IMG/VR virus record: IMGVR_UViG_3300037207_000054
Span: 1 to 27,154 of that record
Source of the DNA: a virus
Reading direction: 5' to 3' (one strand)
Length of the DNA: 27,154 nt
The notes beneath the pieces were generated by a model. That model was not told where the DNA came from and made no database searches. It saw nothing but the letters and a program-made list of their open reading frames with translations. A program made the position numbers and the translations under genes. This document shows, one piece after another, positions 6,950 through 14,319 of this stretch (positions are counted from its first letter, which is position 1; each line of letters opens with the position of its first letter).

Positions 6950-7180
6950 ATGGCAAGCAGCAAGACGCGTGAGATCGAACAATACCTAGCCGACCTAGCC
7001 GAAAGCGTCGGCGCTCAAATCAACGTCGTTCACGGTGGACGGCACCCGAAAGTGTACTTCGTATTTCGGGAGAAGTCTCGCTTCATCGTGATCGGCAATA
7101 CCCCGAGCGATCATCGGGCAGAACGCAACGTGATGGCGCTGGCGAAGCGCACACTTCGAGAGCTGGGAGCCGCAATATGA
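6950..7180 (+). CDS. HicA/dsRBD-like small protein
   Basis: 76 residues with a strong AGGAGG 5 nt before the ATG. The order helix (REIEQYLADLAESVGAQ), HPKVYFVFREKSRFIVIGNTPSDHRAERN and a final helix matches the small dsRBD-like fold used by HicA-type mRNA interferases and by many lone phage proteins with a TPSDHR motif. No antitoxin gene follows, so a toxin role is not claimed. It is coupled to the membrane peptide downstream by ATGA. Confidence 0.55.
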   Translation: MASSKTREIEQYLADLAESVGAQINVVHGGRHPKVYFVFREKSRFIVIGNTPSDHRAERNVMALAKRTLRELGAAI

Positions 7181-7326
7181 AACGCAGCTTGTTAGCGTCC
7201 TTGCTGATGGTCGTCGCGATCATGGCGGCTTGGATCGTCGTGGACAGCGCGGCAGTGTACGTGATGAAACAGGGAACAGTCGGTCTCATGGACCGGCTAG
7301 AGAAGCTGGAGAGGGCTTTCCGATGA
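7177..7326 (+). CDS. Single-pass membrane peptide, 49 residues
   Basis: MKRSLLASLLMVVAIMAAWI begins a basic start plus a hydrophobic helix (residues 5-23), followed by a short charged tail (MDRLEKLERAFR). It could be an inner-membrane anchor or an uncleaved signal. ATGA overlaps at both ends. It is followed by another membrane peptide, an arrangement seen in lysis or superinfection modules, but neither can be named. Confidence 0.6.
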   Translation: MKRSLLASLLMVVAIMAAWIVVDSAAVYVMKQGTVGLMDRLEKLERAFR

Positions 7327-7445
7327 GCTATCTGCAAGCGATGCTGGCGGTGATCGGCGGTTTCGTCGTGACGTTCTTGGTGCTGCCGTGGATTATGCTC
7401 GGCTATCCCTACTACCTCGATTGGGTGCATGGATTTTTCCGATGA
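7323..7445 (+). CDS. Membrane peptide, 40 residues
   Basis: MSYLQAMLAVIGGFVVTFLV continues into LPWIMLGYPYYLDWVHGFFR: one long hydrophobic helix followed by an aromatic amphipathic end. The start at 7323 forms ATGA with the upstream stop; the longer open frame from 7230 is a shadow of the upstream gene. Function unknown. Confidence 0.6.
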   Translation: MSYLQAMLAVIGGFVVTFLVLPWIMLGYPYYLDWVHGFFR

Positions 7446-7636
7446 GCTTCTATAAAGAGCGCCAGCGTGAGTTTCTGTATCGGGAGCTTGACAGGCTCCG
7501 AAACGAATATCATACGCGTGCTGAGCCGTACATCAAGGCTCTCGCCGCGCTGGCTGCGACCGATCCACCGCCGCCCATCATTCTGCCTGATGGCACCACG
7601 ATCCGATACATTGGCCCGGGGCATGCAGATGCGTAA
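7442..7636 (+). CDS. Hypothetical protein, 64 residues
   Basis: MSFYKERQREFLYRELDRLR starts a long charged helix (coiled-coil-like, residues 3-40), followed by a Pro-rich hinge (DPPPPIILPDG) and a short C-terminal strand. Coupled upstream by ATGA and overlapped by the next gene. Not recognised. Confidence 0.55.
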   Translation: MSFYKERQREFLYRELDRLRNEYHTRAEPYIKALAALAATDPPPPIILPDGTTIRYIGPGHADA

Positions 7637-7850
7637 GTTTGACCCAAACTTTCGTCGGCCGGCGATGCGCGTTGACATGGAGGCGCTGCGCCAGCAACAG
7701 TGGCGCGGTGAGAAGCTCTTCACGGAGATGCGCCGCTACGCCGAGCAGATTGGTTGCACGTTCGGCACGGGTGCGTGCTGCGATGAAGTCATGTGCACCG
7801 GCGCGCAAGCCCGACTGCTCGCCAAGTGGTGGACGGAGCATACGTCATGA
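7629..7850 (+). CDS. Hypothetical Cys-containing protein
   Basis: 73 residues (MRKFDPNFRRPAMRVDMEAL...). The ATG at 7629 is preferred for ribosome spacing from CGGGG; ATG at 7623 adds two residues. A helical first half ends in GCTFGTGACCDEVMCTGAQA, whose cysteines may bind metal. It overlaps both neighbours. Not recognised. Confidence 0.55.
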   Translation: MRKFDPNFRRPAMRVDMEALRQQQWRGEKLFTEMRRYAEQIGCTFGTGACCDEVMCTGAQARLLAKWWTEHTS

Positions 7851-8056
7851 CCGAAGCTGTAGTCTTCACCGACCCTGATGACGAGAACGATGAGGGCTGC
7901 GATCAGCGTCGGTGCGTTGTGGCTACGCCGAACAACGTGGGCGAGATTGCGCTGAGCGTCCTCGGATCGGATCAGGACGCGACCGAGTTTCTCACTCAGG
8001 ATCAGTGGTCTGAGTTTGTGCGCGCGGTCAACACCATGATGGGATGGATGCCATGA
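7847..8056 (+). CDS. Hypothetical acidic protein
   Basis: 69 residues (MTEAVVFTDPDDENDEGCDQ...), acidic N-terminus, then VVATPNNVGEIALSVL and WSEFVRAVNTMMGWMP. The start forms ATGA with the upstream stop. No domain recognised. Confidence 0.55.
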   Translation: MTEAVVFTDPDDENDEGCDQRRCVVATPNNVGEIALSVLGSDQDATEFLTQDQWSEFVRAVNTMMGWMP

Positions 8057-8352
8057 AGCTGCGAATGACTGACTACACCAACACATTGAAGCCCTGCCGC
8101 GAGTGCAAATGGTTTTCTCGTGGAGGCGACGACGGCAACACGTGCACCAATGTTCTATACCGCAAGTTCGATGTCGTTGACGGCTGGTATGCGCAACAGG
8201 CCCGGACTGTCCGGGAGGCCGAAGAGATGTGCGGGACCACGGGCGAGGGCTGGGAGCCGCGCGTCGAGAAGCCGGACTACCTTGGATATATCTTCGGCGG
8301 GATTTTCGTGTTGCTGATCGTCGCATGGGTAGCGAAGGCCTATATCCCATGA
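8053..8352 (+). CDS. Zinc-knuckle protein with C-terminal membrane helix
   Basis: 99 residues. CRECKWF at about 16-22 and TCTN about 12 residues on, plus MCGTTGEGWEP near 70, provide four cysteines in a layout seen in small phage metal-binding proteins. Residues 81-98 (IFGGIFVLLIVAWVAKAY) form a single membrane helix, so the zinc-knuckle part probably faces the cytoplasm. The start at 8053 (ATGA) is chosen over 8044. Function unknown. Confidence 0.6.
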   Translation: MKLRMTDYTNTLKPCRECKWFSRGGDDGNTCTNVLYRKFDVVDGWYAQQARTVREAEEMCGTTGEGWEPRVEKPDYLGYIFGGIFVLLIVAWVAKAYIP

Positions 8353-8726
8353 GGATGATCAAGAACACCAAGCTCCATGACTGCGGCGTCTGCGCCGTGG
8401 CCAATCTGCTCGACATCTCGTGGAGAGCTGCCGCTCATCGCATATGGGGCAACGCGCACTACAACAGGCTCAGGTTCAACACCCGGACAAAACAGGTTGC
8501 AACCGCGATCGACATCACGAAGCCAAAGCTGATCCGCGTCAAGAGCTGGCACGACATTCCACCCGAGCGCGCGATCGTCAAGGTGATCCCTCCTGAGTGC
8601 GAGGGCGGCTACGACTGGCATTGGGTCGTCTGGCGCGACGGAAAAGTTTGGGATAGCTGCTTGACACGCGCCAGCAAGCCGGAGCACTATGAGTGCCGGC
8701 TTGTTTCATACCTTGGGGGTGCATGA
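8349..8726 (+). CDS. Papain-like / C39-type cysteine peptidase fold
   Basis: 125 residues. DCGVCAVANLLDISW at 11-25 matches the catalytic Cys-Gly helix of C39/papain-like peptidases (Cys12 as nucleophile). DWHWVVWRDGKVWDSC at 89-104 supplies the His (His91) and the Asp (Asp102) in the usual HW.V..DG.V.D order. Such domains cut leader peptides or act as host-directed proteases; no substrate is evident here. Start by ATGA overlap with the previous gene. Confidence 0.65.
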   Translation: MRMIKNTKLHDCGVCAVANLLDISWRAAAHRIWGNAHYNRLRFNTRTKQVATAIDITKPKLIRVKSWHDIPPERAIVKVIPPECEGGYDWHWVVWRDGKVWDSCLTRASKPEHYECRLVSYLGGA

Positions 8727-8986
8727 TGGGCGAATACGTTACATTGATGGGCGCCGAGGATGTTCTCCGCGCCGGCCGCACGATATCCAGCGCGGCTGAT
8801 CTGATGCTGCGCGCAGGCGATACCGTCAGCGGTTCGGCCGATCTGATGCTGCGCGCAGCGGACAATATCGAAGGGGCGTTTCGACAGCACCAAAACTTCA
8901 TGGGCGATTGGCTCCAGCGGTTCGAGGCGATCGTAGCGCGCGGGTCATCCGATCTTCGTTGTGCAGCTTGCAAATCAGAGGATTAG
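8726..8986 (+). CDS. Protein with 14-residue repeats
   Basis: About 86 residues (ATG at 8723 is an alternative). Three 14-residue units occupy residues 10-50: DVLRAGRTISSA, then two units beginning ADLMLRA. The last two are also repeated in DNA (42-bp period). They predict an amphipathic helical bundle. The C-terminus has CAAC. Function unknown. Confidence 0.55.
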   Translation: MGEYVTLMGAEDVLRAGRTISSAADLMLRAGDTVSGSADLMLRAADNIEGAFRQHQNFMGDWLQRFEAIVARGSSDLRCAACKSED

Positions 8987-8989
8987 GGA

Positions 8990-9172
8990 ATGCGTGAGTT
9001 TCGCACTCAGGACGGAACGATCATCCATCTGCCCGATACGGTGCAGCGTTCGGGGATGGATACAATCCCACTGGAGCCGTGCGACTGTCACGTGCGACTG
9101 GGCAACGATTTCTATTTCCTGCCAACCGGTTCGTGCCTGCGAAAAGACGGAAAGTGCAACGAAGATGAGTGA
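8990..9172 (+). CDS. Hypothetical Cys-rich protein, 60 residues
   Basis: MREFRTQDGTIIHLPDTVQR and a Cys-rich second half (PCDCHVRLGNDFYF, GSCLRKDGKC). TTAGGGA precedes the ATG. Probably a small beta protein, perhaps metal- or disulfide-stabilised. Not recognised. Confidence 0.55.
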   Translation: MREFRTQDGTIIHLPDTVQRSGMDTIPLEPCDCHVRLGNDFYFLPTGSCLRKDGKCNEDE

Positions 9173-9371
9173 CCCGATCAGCAAGCAGTTTTCGCCCGAG
9201 CTTTTGGACGCGGGCGCCGACGAAGCGATGCGCCGGGCCGGGATCGAACTCTGCGATGGACATCATGTCCGGGCCTTGGACCTGCAAAAGCGCGCTGACA
9301 CGTTTCGGCGAGCGGCGCGTGAGCGAGACCGTGAATTGGACCGTGAATTGGATGAAGCGAGGGCGCGGTGA
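9165..9371 (+). CDS. Hypothetical helical protein
   Basis: 68 residues (MSDPISKQFSPELLDAGADE...) ending in the charged repeat RDRELDRELDEARAR, probably a coiled coil. It overlaps the preceding gene by 8 nt. Not recognised. Confidence 0.5.
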   Translation: MSDPISKQFSPELLDAGADEAMRRAGIELCDGHHVRALDLQKRADTFRRAARERDRELDRELDEARAR

Positions 9372-9838
9372 TGGCCGACTTATCCGAGGACGAACTCTAT
9401 GCCATGGAGCGGGCGCATCGCGCCGACGAGACCGAACGTTGCGCGCTGCTCTGCGAAATGCGCGCGGATATCAGCATCGTCAGTGCCGATCGTGTTCGCA
9501 AGGAGGGCACGTTCACTGCCCGGGCGATCTGGCCCCCGTTCAAGAAGACCACGCATGTCGCGCCCAAGTGGGAGTACAACGCCCATTTACTCGAAGAGGT
9601 CGCCAAGGCGTTCCGCGTCGTCGCCAATTGCATCCGCAAGGGATATGATCCGCGCGAATTGAAGCGCGATCCGAACGAACAGATCAGGGTCCACGCGGCC
9701 CCAACGAACGAAGCCGAGAGGCTCGACGCGATCCGCGCTGCGCACGGGCTGGAGCCGGACGCGTGGGTCCCGTGTTCTCGTTGCATTGAGCCAGCGGACT
9801 GCGCGTCGTGGCAGGCGTGCGAGAAGGGCATCACCTAA
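9371..9838 (+). CDS. Hypothetical protein with C-terminal Cys cluster
   Basis: 155 residues from ATG 9371; a GTG at 9368 also forms a GTGA overlap. ADETERCALLCEMRAD is followed by a helical middle and a tail VPCSRCIEPADCASWQACEKG with four cysteines (C-x2-C-x5-C-x5-C), a possible metal site. No family recognised. Confidence 0.55.
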   Translation: MADLSEDELYAMERAHRADETERCALLCEMRADISIVSADRVRKEGTFTARAIWPPFKKTTHVAPKWEYNAHLLEEVAKAFRVVANCIRKGYDPRELKRDPNEQIRVHAAPTNEAERLDAIRAAHGLEPDAWVPCSRCIEPADCASWQACEKGIT

Positions 9839-9839
9839 A

Positions 9840-10265
9840 ATGGGCGAGCACGGGCCGAGCAAGCTGTCGATCAATCAGCAAGTCCTCGCGATCACGCCGG
9901 CCTATAGCGATCGGCGCGTCGCCGAACTGCTCGCGGCGAAGTGTCTGGAGCTGACTGAGAGGCCTTTCCGGTTCGCGATCAATCATGATATCCGGCCGCC
10001 GAAGAACCTCGCCTGTCCCCTGCACTTCGACTGGGCCAAGAAGGACCGCGTCGGCGTCGAGATGCTCGACAAAGAGCGCATGAGAAAATGGCTTGTCAGT
10101 GCCGCGCTCAAGGGGTATACGATCCAGTACGTCGGGGCCGACAAAGAAATGCTCGGCTTCCCGCACAGTATGGCAATCGCCCGGCGCCGTGCTGAGAACC
10201 ATCAAGCAGCCGAGGCTCGCAAAGCCTCGGGATATGTGGATAATGGCGATGACATTCCCTTCTGA
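9840..10265 (+). CDS. Hypothetical protein with SSB-like C-terminal tip (DDIPF)
   Basis: 141 residues. The last residues, NGDDIPF, are the same as the tip of bacterial single-stranded DNA-binding protein, which docks partner proteins. The body (MGEHGPSKLSINQQVLAITP..., WAKKDRVGVEMLDKERMRKW) is not an obvious OB fold, so this is not called SSB. Upstream of an exonuclease gene, a DNA-metabolism role is plausible. The start at 9840 follows the preceding TAA by one base. Confidence 0.6.
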   Translation: MGEHGPSKLSINQQVLAITPAYSDRRVAELLAAKCLELTERPFRFAINHDIRPPKNLACPLHFDWAKKDRVGVEMLDKERMRKWLVSAALKGYTIQYVGADKEMLGFPHSMAIARRRAENHQAAEARKASGYVDNGDDIPF

Positions 10266-10287
10266 CCGGACCCATAGGGGGGCTTAC

Positions 10288-10464
10288 GTGGCCCGATCTC
10301 ATGAAGTTCGCGACGGCTCGGTCGTGCGTCTGTCCGGCTGCAACCAAGAGATGGTCGTCAAGAAAATCGAGGGCGAGTTTGCCCGGTGCATTTGGTTCGA
10401 CCTCAACATGAAGCCAAACGAATATCCCTTCCAACTTACAACTCTGGAGCGTGTGTCATGGTGA
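10288..10464 (+). CDS. Small DUF2158/YodC-like protein
   Basis: 58 residues from GTG 10288 with AGGGGGG upstream (VARSHEVRDGSVVRLSGCNQ...). RDGSVVRLSG, then EMVVKKI and ARCIWFD has the DUF2158 order. It resembles the protein at 111-380. The open frame to 10093 belongs to another gene's shadow. The stop overlaps the next start (ATGGTGA). Function unknown. Confidence 0.55.
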   Translation: MARSHEVRDGSVVRLSGCNQEMVVKKIEGEFARCIWFDLNMKPNEYPFQLTTLERVSW

Positions 10465-11183
10465 CGACCCAATACGACGCGGTGATCGATGATGACCCGG
10501 TCGGCGTTACACTGATCAAGTGCGCGGAGAATGACCCGGGATCGTGTGCGTATATCCGCGACGCTACGCCCGAGCAGCGCGAGGCATTTGATCGCGGCCT
10601 GACGGAAGAGCTGTTTGATCACGTGATGATCGATATCGAAACCATGTCGCTGCACCCGAACAACGCGCTGATCCTGTCGATCGGCCTGATCGAGTTCACG
10701 CCGGAGCCGATCGAGGGTCTGCGCATCGGTAAGCGCAAGCTGATCATCCCCAGTATCGAGCAACAGCTCATCCTCGGACGCGAAGTCAGTGCCAGCACTC
10801 AGAAGTGGTGGATGGCGCAGTCGAAGGAAGCGCGGGCGCACTGGGCAGAATACGTGGGCGAGCGGCGCTCAATGGCCGGCACGCTCAAGGATGTTCGGGA
10901 CTTCTGTCGGAACGCATCACGCGTCTGGGCCAATGGCACACAGTTCGATTTGTCTAATCTTGTCGGCCTCAACATGCAGATGGGCGCCTATGGCCAGTCG
11001 AACGACCGGGATGAGCCCGAGCTTTGGCACTATCAGGCACCGCGCGACATGCGGTCATTTTGCCGTGAGACGCCGCCGACGCGGATCATCCCGCCCTCTA
11101 TGAAGATCGACGGTGTTCCACACGACCCAGTCTACGATTGCATCGTGCAGGCCCATAAGGTCTGGGGACACTGGGCTTTATGA
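10458..11183 (+). CDS. DexA-like 3'-5' exonuclease (DEDD, Rv2179c/DUF5051 type)
   Basis: 241 residues. The DEDD active site is visible: IDIETM with Asp59 and Glu61, WANGTQFDLSNL with Asp164, and PHDPVYDCIVQA with His222 and Asp227. The TQKWWM segment near 114-119 and the overall order match the 3'-5' exonuclease family of T4 DexA and Rv2179c, which degrade single-stranded DNA or RNA ends. The start at 10458 overlaps the DUF2158-like gene; the frame to 10386 adds a non-homologous extension. All key residues are present. Confidence 0.85.
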   Translation: MVTTQYDAVIDDDPVGVTLIKCAENDPGSCAYIRDATPEQREAFDRGLTEELFDHVMIDIETMSLHPNNALILSIGLIEFTPEPIEGLRIGKRKLIIPSIEQQLILGREVSASTQKWWMAQSKEARAHWAEYVGERRSMAGTLKDVRDFCRNASRVWANGTQFDLSNLVGLNMQMGAYGQSNDRDEPELWHYQAPRDMRSFCRETPPTRIIPPSMKIDGVPHDPVYDCIVQAHKVWGHWAL

Positions 11184-11299
11184 GGTTTGCACTGGGCATG
11201 TTGACAGCCATCGCAGCACTCGCTATAGCGACGGCCATCAATCCGTTCTGGAGTGCGCACGTTTGGTGCGCGGTCACGCAAAGCGAAAGGTGCTTCTGA
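11180..11299 (+). CDS. Membrane or secreted peptide, 39 residues
   Basis: MRFALGMLTAIAALAIATAI opens a signal-like hydrophobic stretch (2-20), followed by NPFWSAHVWC and AVTQSERCF with two cysteines. It may be a signal-anchored peptide or an exported peptide with a disulfide. ATGA with the exonuclease stop. Confidence 0.5.
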   Translation: MRFALGMLTAIAALAIATAINPFWSAHVWCAVTQSERCF

Positions 11300-11300
11300 C

Positions 11301-11426
11301 ATGATGCTCATCGGCTCACTCGCTATCATCGCGTTCGTCGTGTCCTGCGTCGGCGCGGTAGCCACCGGAGAATGGCGGCTGTTGCTCATCACGGCCGCGT
11401 GCTATCTGATCTTGAGGGGCAAATGA
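11301..11426 (+). CDS. Two-helix membrane peptide, 41 residues
   Basis: MMLIGSLAIIAFVVSCVGAV and a second hydrophobic stretch (WRLLLITAACYLIL) separated by ATGE. The start follows the preceding TGA by one base, and the stop forms ATGA with the next gene. A small holin-like outline, but too short and too isolated for that call. Confidence 0.5.
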   Translation: MMLIGSLAIIAFVVSCVGAVATGEWRLLLITAACYLILRGK

Positions 11427-11671
11427 TCCCACGCTTCAACATCAAGGCTCAGGTCAAGAAGCTCGGCGCCGACAGCCTCCTGCCGCCCAAGAAGCTGACC
11501 ACGGCGGAAGCCCGCAAGTTCAACAAACTCGTGGACGGCGTCGGCTCGCGTGATCAGTTGGAGCGCATCACATCGCGGCTCGCGCTCACTCGGTTCGTCA
11601 AGGAGCAAGGCAAAGAAGCGTGCGACGCCGCATTTGACGCCGAGAATAAACGTCGGGCCAAACGCAAATGA
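11423..11671 (+). CDS. Hypothetical basic protein
   Basis: 82 residues (MIPRFNIKAQVKKLGADSLL... to NKRRAKRK). Mostly helical and basic, suited to nucleic-acid contact. ATGA overlaps at both ends. Not recognised. Confidence 0.55.
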   Translation: MIPRFNIKAQVKKLGADSLLPPKKLTTAEARKFNKLVDGVGSRDQLERITSRLALTRFVKEQGKEACDAAFDAENKRRAKRK

Positions 11672-11892
11672 GCTATGTCTACGAGCACACGATCCAGCAC
11701 TATATCGAGGAAGAGCGCGAGCGATGCGCTGGGCTCGTTAAGGCATTGGTGCCGGCGTCGTCTGAGGTCGGCACCGAGCAAGCGTTTCTTCTTTGGTGCA
11801 TCAACGCGCCAGTGTACCCCAGCGAGATCGAAGATCAGCGCAAGCGGTTCAATGAGCTTCAGCCGGTGGATGAGTTTGAGGACTTGATGTGA
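11668..11892 (+). CDS. Hypothetical acidic protein
   Basis: 74 residues (MSYVYEHTIQHYIEEERERC...), helical, ending in the acidic VDEFEDLM. ATGA with the upstream gene, GTGA with the downstream one. Not recognised. Confidence 0.55.
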   Translation: MSYVYEHTIQHYIEEERERCAGLVKALVPASSEVGTEQAFLLWCINAPVYPSEIEDQRKRFNELQPVDEFEDLM

Positions 11893-12281
11893 TCAAGCAC
11901 AAATTAGTTTGGTGCAGCGACGATTGGCTTCCGTATCACTTCGCGTTCTGTCCCAGCGCGCGAGCGTGGGGAGAGGCCGACAAGCGATATCATCTTGACC
12001 GGGCCTATCCGGATCACGACGCGTGCAGTATCCATTTCATAGATCGTGAGGGCGTGTCCACAACGCTCGTCTGTGTCGGGGAGCACGTCAAGTCCAAGCG
12101 GAAGGTCGTGGGCTATCTTGTCCACGAGGGAAGCCATGTCTGGCGCCAGATGCGGGAGGCGATGGGCGAATTAACCCCGTCCTCGGAATTTGAGGCGTAC
12201 TCGTTACAGGCTATTGTCGAACGGCTGATCATCGCGTATGAGGCAAGCCGTGGTCCATTACTAATCGGAGGAAAGCGATGA
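11889..12281 (+). CDS. Zincin-like (HExxH) protein
   Basis: 130 residues from GTG 11889. VHEGSHVW at 78-85 has His79-Glu80-x2-His83, and SSEFEAYSLQAI at 98-109 offers Glu102 as third zinc ligand, the spacing of minimal gluzincin-like phage proteins. Four to five residues around each motif match a common phage hypothetical family (HEAVH...SPSSEFEAY), from memory. It may be a metallopeptidase that cuts a host protein; substrate unknown. Confidence 0.6.
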   Translation: MIKHKLVWCSDDWLPYHFAFCPSARAWGEADKRYHLDRAYPDHDACSIHFIDREGVSTTLVCVGEHVKSKRKVVGYLVHEGSHVWRQMREAMGELTPSSEFEAYSLQAIVERLIIAYEASRGPLLIGGKR

Positions 12282-12709
12282 GCTATCGGAGAGACGTTCA
12301 CGAGGCGGAGGGCAACTTCTATTGGTCGCTCCCCAAAATCTTTTTCGCAACCATCATCGGGCTGTTCGTGCTGGGCTCCGCGCTCGGCATCGGCAGTCTG
12401 ATCTTGCAGCCCGGGCGCATCGTCAACAAGACGCTCGACGCCGACAACGTCATCACGAATTACGAATGGTTCCATGACGCGAACGGCAACTATCTGGCGC
12501 GCGTCGCTCAGGTCAAGCAGTTCAAGGGCTTGCTCGGCGCCGAGACCGATGCTCAGGAGAAGAGCAGGCTCCGCATCGATATGGCGGCCATTCAGCAGTC
12601 CTGCCGCGATCTCTCGCGTCGGTACAATGCCAATTCCGAGAAGATGAACCGGGGCATCTTCCGGTCGCACGACCTCCCCGATCAGCTCAACTCAGGAGAA
12701 TGTGAGTGA
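12278..12709 (+). CDS. Single-pass membrane protein
   Basis: 143 residues. A charged N-terminus (MSYRRDVHEAEGNFYW) precedes one membrane helix (about 19-43, PKIFFATIIGLFVLGSALGI...), then a periplasmic helical domain ending SCRDLSRRYNANSEKMNRG and LNSGECE. The layout recalls phage LafA-type or holin-associated anchors, but no family is certain. It is directly upstream of a lipoprotein gene (GTGA), suggesting a joint envelope role. Confidence 0.6.
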   Translation: MSYRRDVHEAEGNFYWSLPKIFFATIIGLFVLGSALGIGSLILQPGRIVNKTLDADNVITNYEWFHDANGNYLARVAQVKQFKGLLGAETDAQEKSRLRIDMAAIQQSCRDLSRRYNANSEKMNRGIFRSHDLPDQLNSGECE

Positions 12710-13212
12710 AGACTATCTCTGCTATCTTTGCGGCCCTCGCGTGCGTGATGCTCGCCGGCTGCGATGTGGACCCGCCGACCAACAAGCAGGTCCAGACTAA
12801 CAAGGCGGCCGAGGCCGCCAAGTCAATCAACTTCGAGGACAATGCCGAGATCGACAATATCAAGCATCGCCTCCAGTTGACGGCGGACCCGGGCAAGCTC
12901 GGCTTCATCGTTCTGCTCAATCAGGCAGGCCAGCCGATCCTGTACGAAGGCGTCAAGGGTAAGGTGACGAGCGGCGGCAAGCGCCTTACGCCGCCCGATC
13001 GCGCCTCGTCAGGCTGGGGCGGCGGTGGCACGAACACCATCGCCCGGGCCGCAGCCTCCGACGAAGGAACGTGGGGCTCGTCGGGCGAATACATCTACTA
13101 CTGGAACACGGACGGCGTCTATCGTCAGTGGGGTCAGGGATCGTACCTCTACAGCGATCAGCCGATCCGGCTCCGCATCCAGCCGCTCATCGTCGGCACC
13201 GCCGATCACTGA
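12706..13212 (+). CDS. Phage lipoprotein
   Basis: 168 residues from GTG 12706. The signal MKTISAIFAALACVMLAGC ends in the lipobox LAGC with Cys19, so it is exported and lipid-modified. The mature part contains VLLNQAGQPILYEGVKGKV and SDEGTWGSSGEYIYYWNTDG, conserved-looking blocks with GTWGSSGEYI and YSDQPIRL that I recall from phage and prophage lipoproteins. A glycine run (GWGGGG) links the two halves. Envelope alteration or superinfection exclusion is a guess. Confidence 0.7.
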   Translation: MKTISAIFAALACVMLAGCDVDPPTNKQVQTNKAAEAAKSINFEDNAEIDNIKHRLQLTADPGKLGFIVLLNQAGQPILYEGVKGKVTSGGKRLTPPDRASSGWGGGGTNTIARAAASDEGTWGSSGEYIYYWNTDGVYRQWGQGSYLYSDQPIRLRIQPLIVGTADH

Positions 13213-13230
13213 GATCAACTTCTAGCGTAG

Positions 13231-13252
13231 CGGAGCCGGGCGACCGGCTCCG
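13231..13252 (+). terminator. Strong GC hairpin inside the operon
   Basis: CGGAGCCGG (13231-13239), GCGA tetraloop, CCGGCTCCG (13244-13252): nine pairs with a GNRA loop. Only a short TTCT follows, so it may protect or pause the transcript rather than end it. Confidence 0.5.
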
Positions 13253-13271
13253 TTCTCATGAGGGACATGCT

Positions 13272-13469
13272 ATGGGGTATCCCAAGAAATTCGGCTGGGC
13301 CAACTACGAAATTCGCACGGGAGAAGATGGCAAGGTCGGCATCTATACCCGGGACTATAACTGCCGGCTGGCGACGTTCAACGCGAACACGCATGCTCTT
13401 CAACAAGACCTTGCGCGGCTGTTCGATCGGAGCTATAAGGCGAAGCTCAAAGCAAAAGGAAAATCGTGA
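13272..13469 (+). CDS. Hypothetical protein, 65 residues
   Basis: MGYPKKFGWANYEIRTGEDG..., with GAGGG upstream of the ATG at 13272. It follows the hairpin. Predicted beta strands (YEIRTGEDGKVGIYTRDYNC) then a helix and a basic tail (KAKLKAKGKS). Not recognised. Confidence 0.55.
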   Translation: MGYPKKFGWANYEIRTGEDGKVGIYTRDYNCRLATFNANTHALQQDLARLFDRSYKAKLKAKGKS

Positions 13470-13759
13470 TGCGTGGACGTGCAGGAGTTTGTGTCAGCCC
13501 GAAGGTAGCCGGTCAGGGGGCGTGGCTGGAGCCGATGCGTGATGGCATGACGAAACATCGCCGGTTCGTCTGGCAGAAGCGCGGCGGCAACAGCAAGACT
13601 TCCGGGTCTGGCCCGAGCGGTCGGAAAGCCACTCCCCGGGCTCTTCTGGCGCGTGCGCTGGCCGAGCGCACCGGTGTCTCCCTCGTGGTGACCGCACGAC
13701 AGGCGGCGTCCGTAGCGGCCAAGGCAACGCCCCGGAAGATCATCTATGGCACGATGTGA
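13469..13759 (+). CDS. Hypothetical basic protein
   Basis: 96 residues from ATG 13469 (GTG 13466 also possible), AAGGA upstream. Very basic (KHRRFVWQKRGGNSKTSGSG, GRKATPRALLARALAERTG), with a likely DNA- or RNA-binding role from charge only. No domain recognised. Confidence 0.5.
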   Translation: MRGRAGVCVSPKVAGQGAWLEPMRDGMTKHRRFVWQKRGGNSKTSGSGPSGRKATPRALLARALAERTGVSLVVTARQAASVAAKATPRKIIYGTM

Positions 13760-13946
13760 CGTTCATCGGTTGGCATTGCTGGAGCACGGCTCTGTCTATA
13801 CGCGGTGCGGCATTCGGCTGAGCGACACCGACACGTCGCGCGGCTACTATGACGAGCCGATCAAGACCACGCATTTCGATGTCCGGACAACGTGCCCGGA
13901 CTGCCGACGCAAGATAAAGTTTCCCGATTTGAGGGTGGTCAAGTGA
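13746..13946 (+). CDS. Small zinc-ribbon-like protein
   Basis: 66 residues: CDVHRLALLE at 4-13, YTRCG near 19-22, and TCPDCRRK at 49-56 give Cys/His pairs of a zinc ribbon. It overlaps the preceding gene by 14 nt. Function unknown. Confidence 0.55.
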   Translation: MARCDVHRLALLEHGSVYTRCGIRLSDTDTSRGYYDEPIKTTHFDVRTTCPDCRRKIKFPDLRVVK

Positions 13947-14200
13947 GCAACGCCGAACGCGCCTATCTGCTCATGGCGAGCGAACAGCTCCCGATCGACG
14001 GTCATCAACTGTTCAAGAGTGACATGGTCGAGCTTGCGTTCCCTGCCCAGATCGGGGGCGAGAAGATGGTCGAAGGCTACATGCGCCGCGAGCCGATGAT
14101 GACGAGCGAGCAGCAATTCCACAACTGCATCAACTACGGCGTCAACGTCTATCGCATCTATCTCCGCGAAGCCGACTACGAGGTTCATCGGATCAAATGA
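13943..14200 (+). CDS. Hypothetical protein, 85 residues
   Basis: Starts at GTG 13943 (GTGA). VSNAERAYLLMASEQLPIDG and a C-terminal YGVNVYRIYLREADYEVHRI strand. Mixed alpha/beta, not recognised. ATGA with the next gene. Confidence 0.55.
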   Translation: MSNAERAYLLMASEQLPIDGHQLFKSDMVELAFPAQIGGEKMVEGYMRREPMMTSEQQFHNCINYGVNVYRIYLREADYEVHRIK

Positions 14201-14319
14201 TCAGGCTCAACAAGAAACAGCGTAGGGCTCTTCGTCATCTGGCGAAGATGCCGCCGGCCCGCAGCCGCAAGGAGCACGGGCGCCGGATCAGCGTGAGGGT
14301 TGCGCGCCATGCCCGCTAA
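14197..14319 (+). CDS. Very basic 40-residue peptide
   Basis: MIRLNKKQRRALRHLAKMPP continues with 20 residues, more than a third Arg/Lys. ATGA with the preceding stop and overlap with the next gene support it. Likely a nucleic-acid-binding peptide; function unknown. Confidence 0.5.
   Translation: MIRLNKKQRRALRHLAKMPPARSRKEHGRRISVRVARHAR

Noticed and set aside
9840-10265. Single-stranded DNA-binding protein
   Set aside because: Only the DDIPF tip fits; the body lacks a visible OB-fold pattern.
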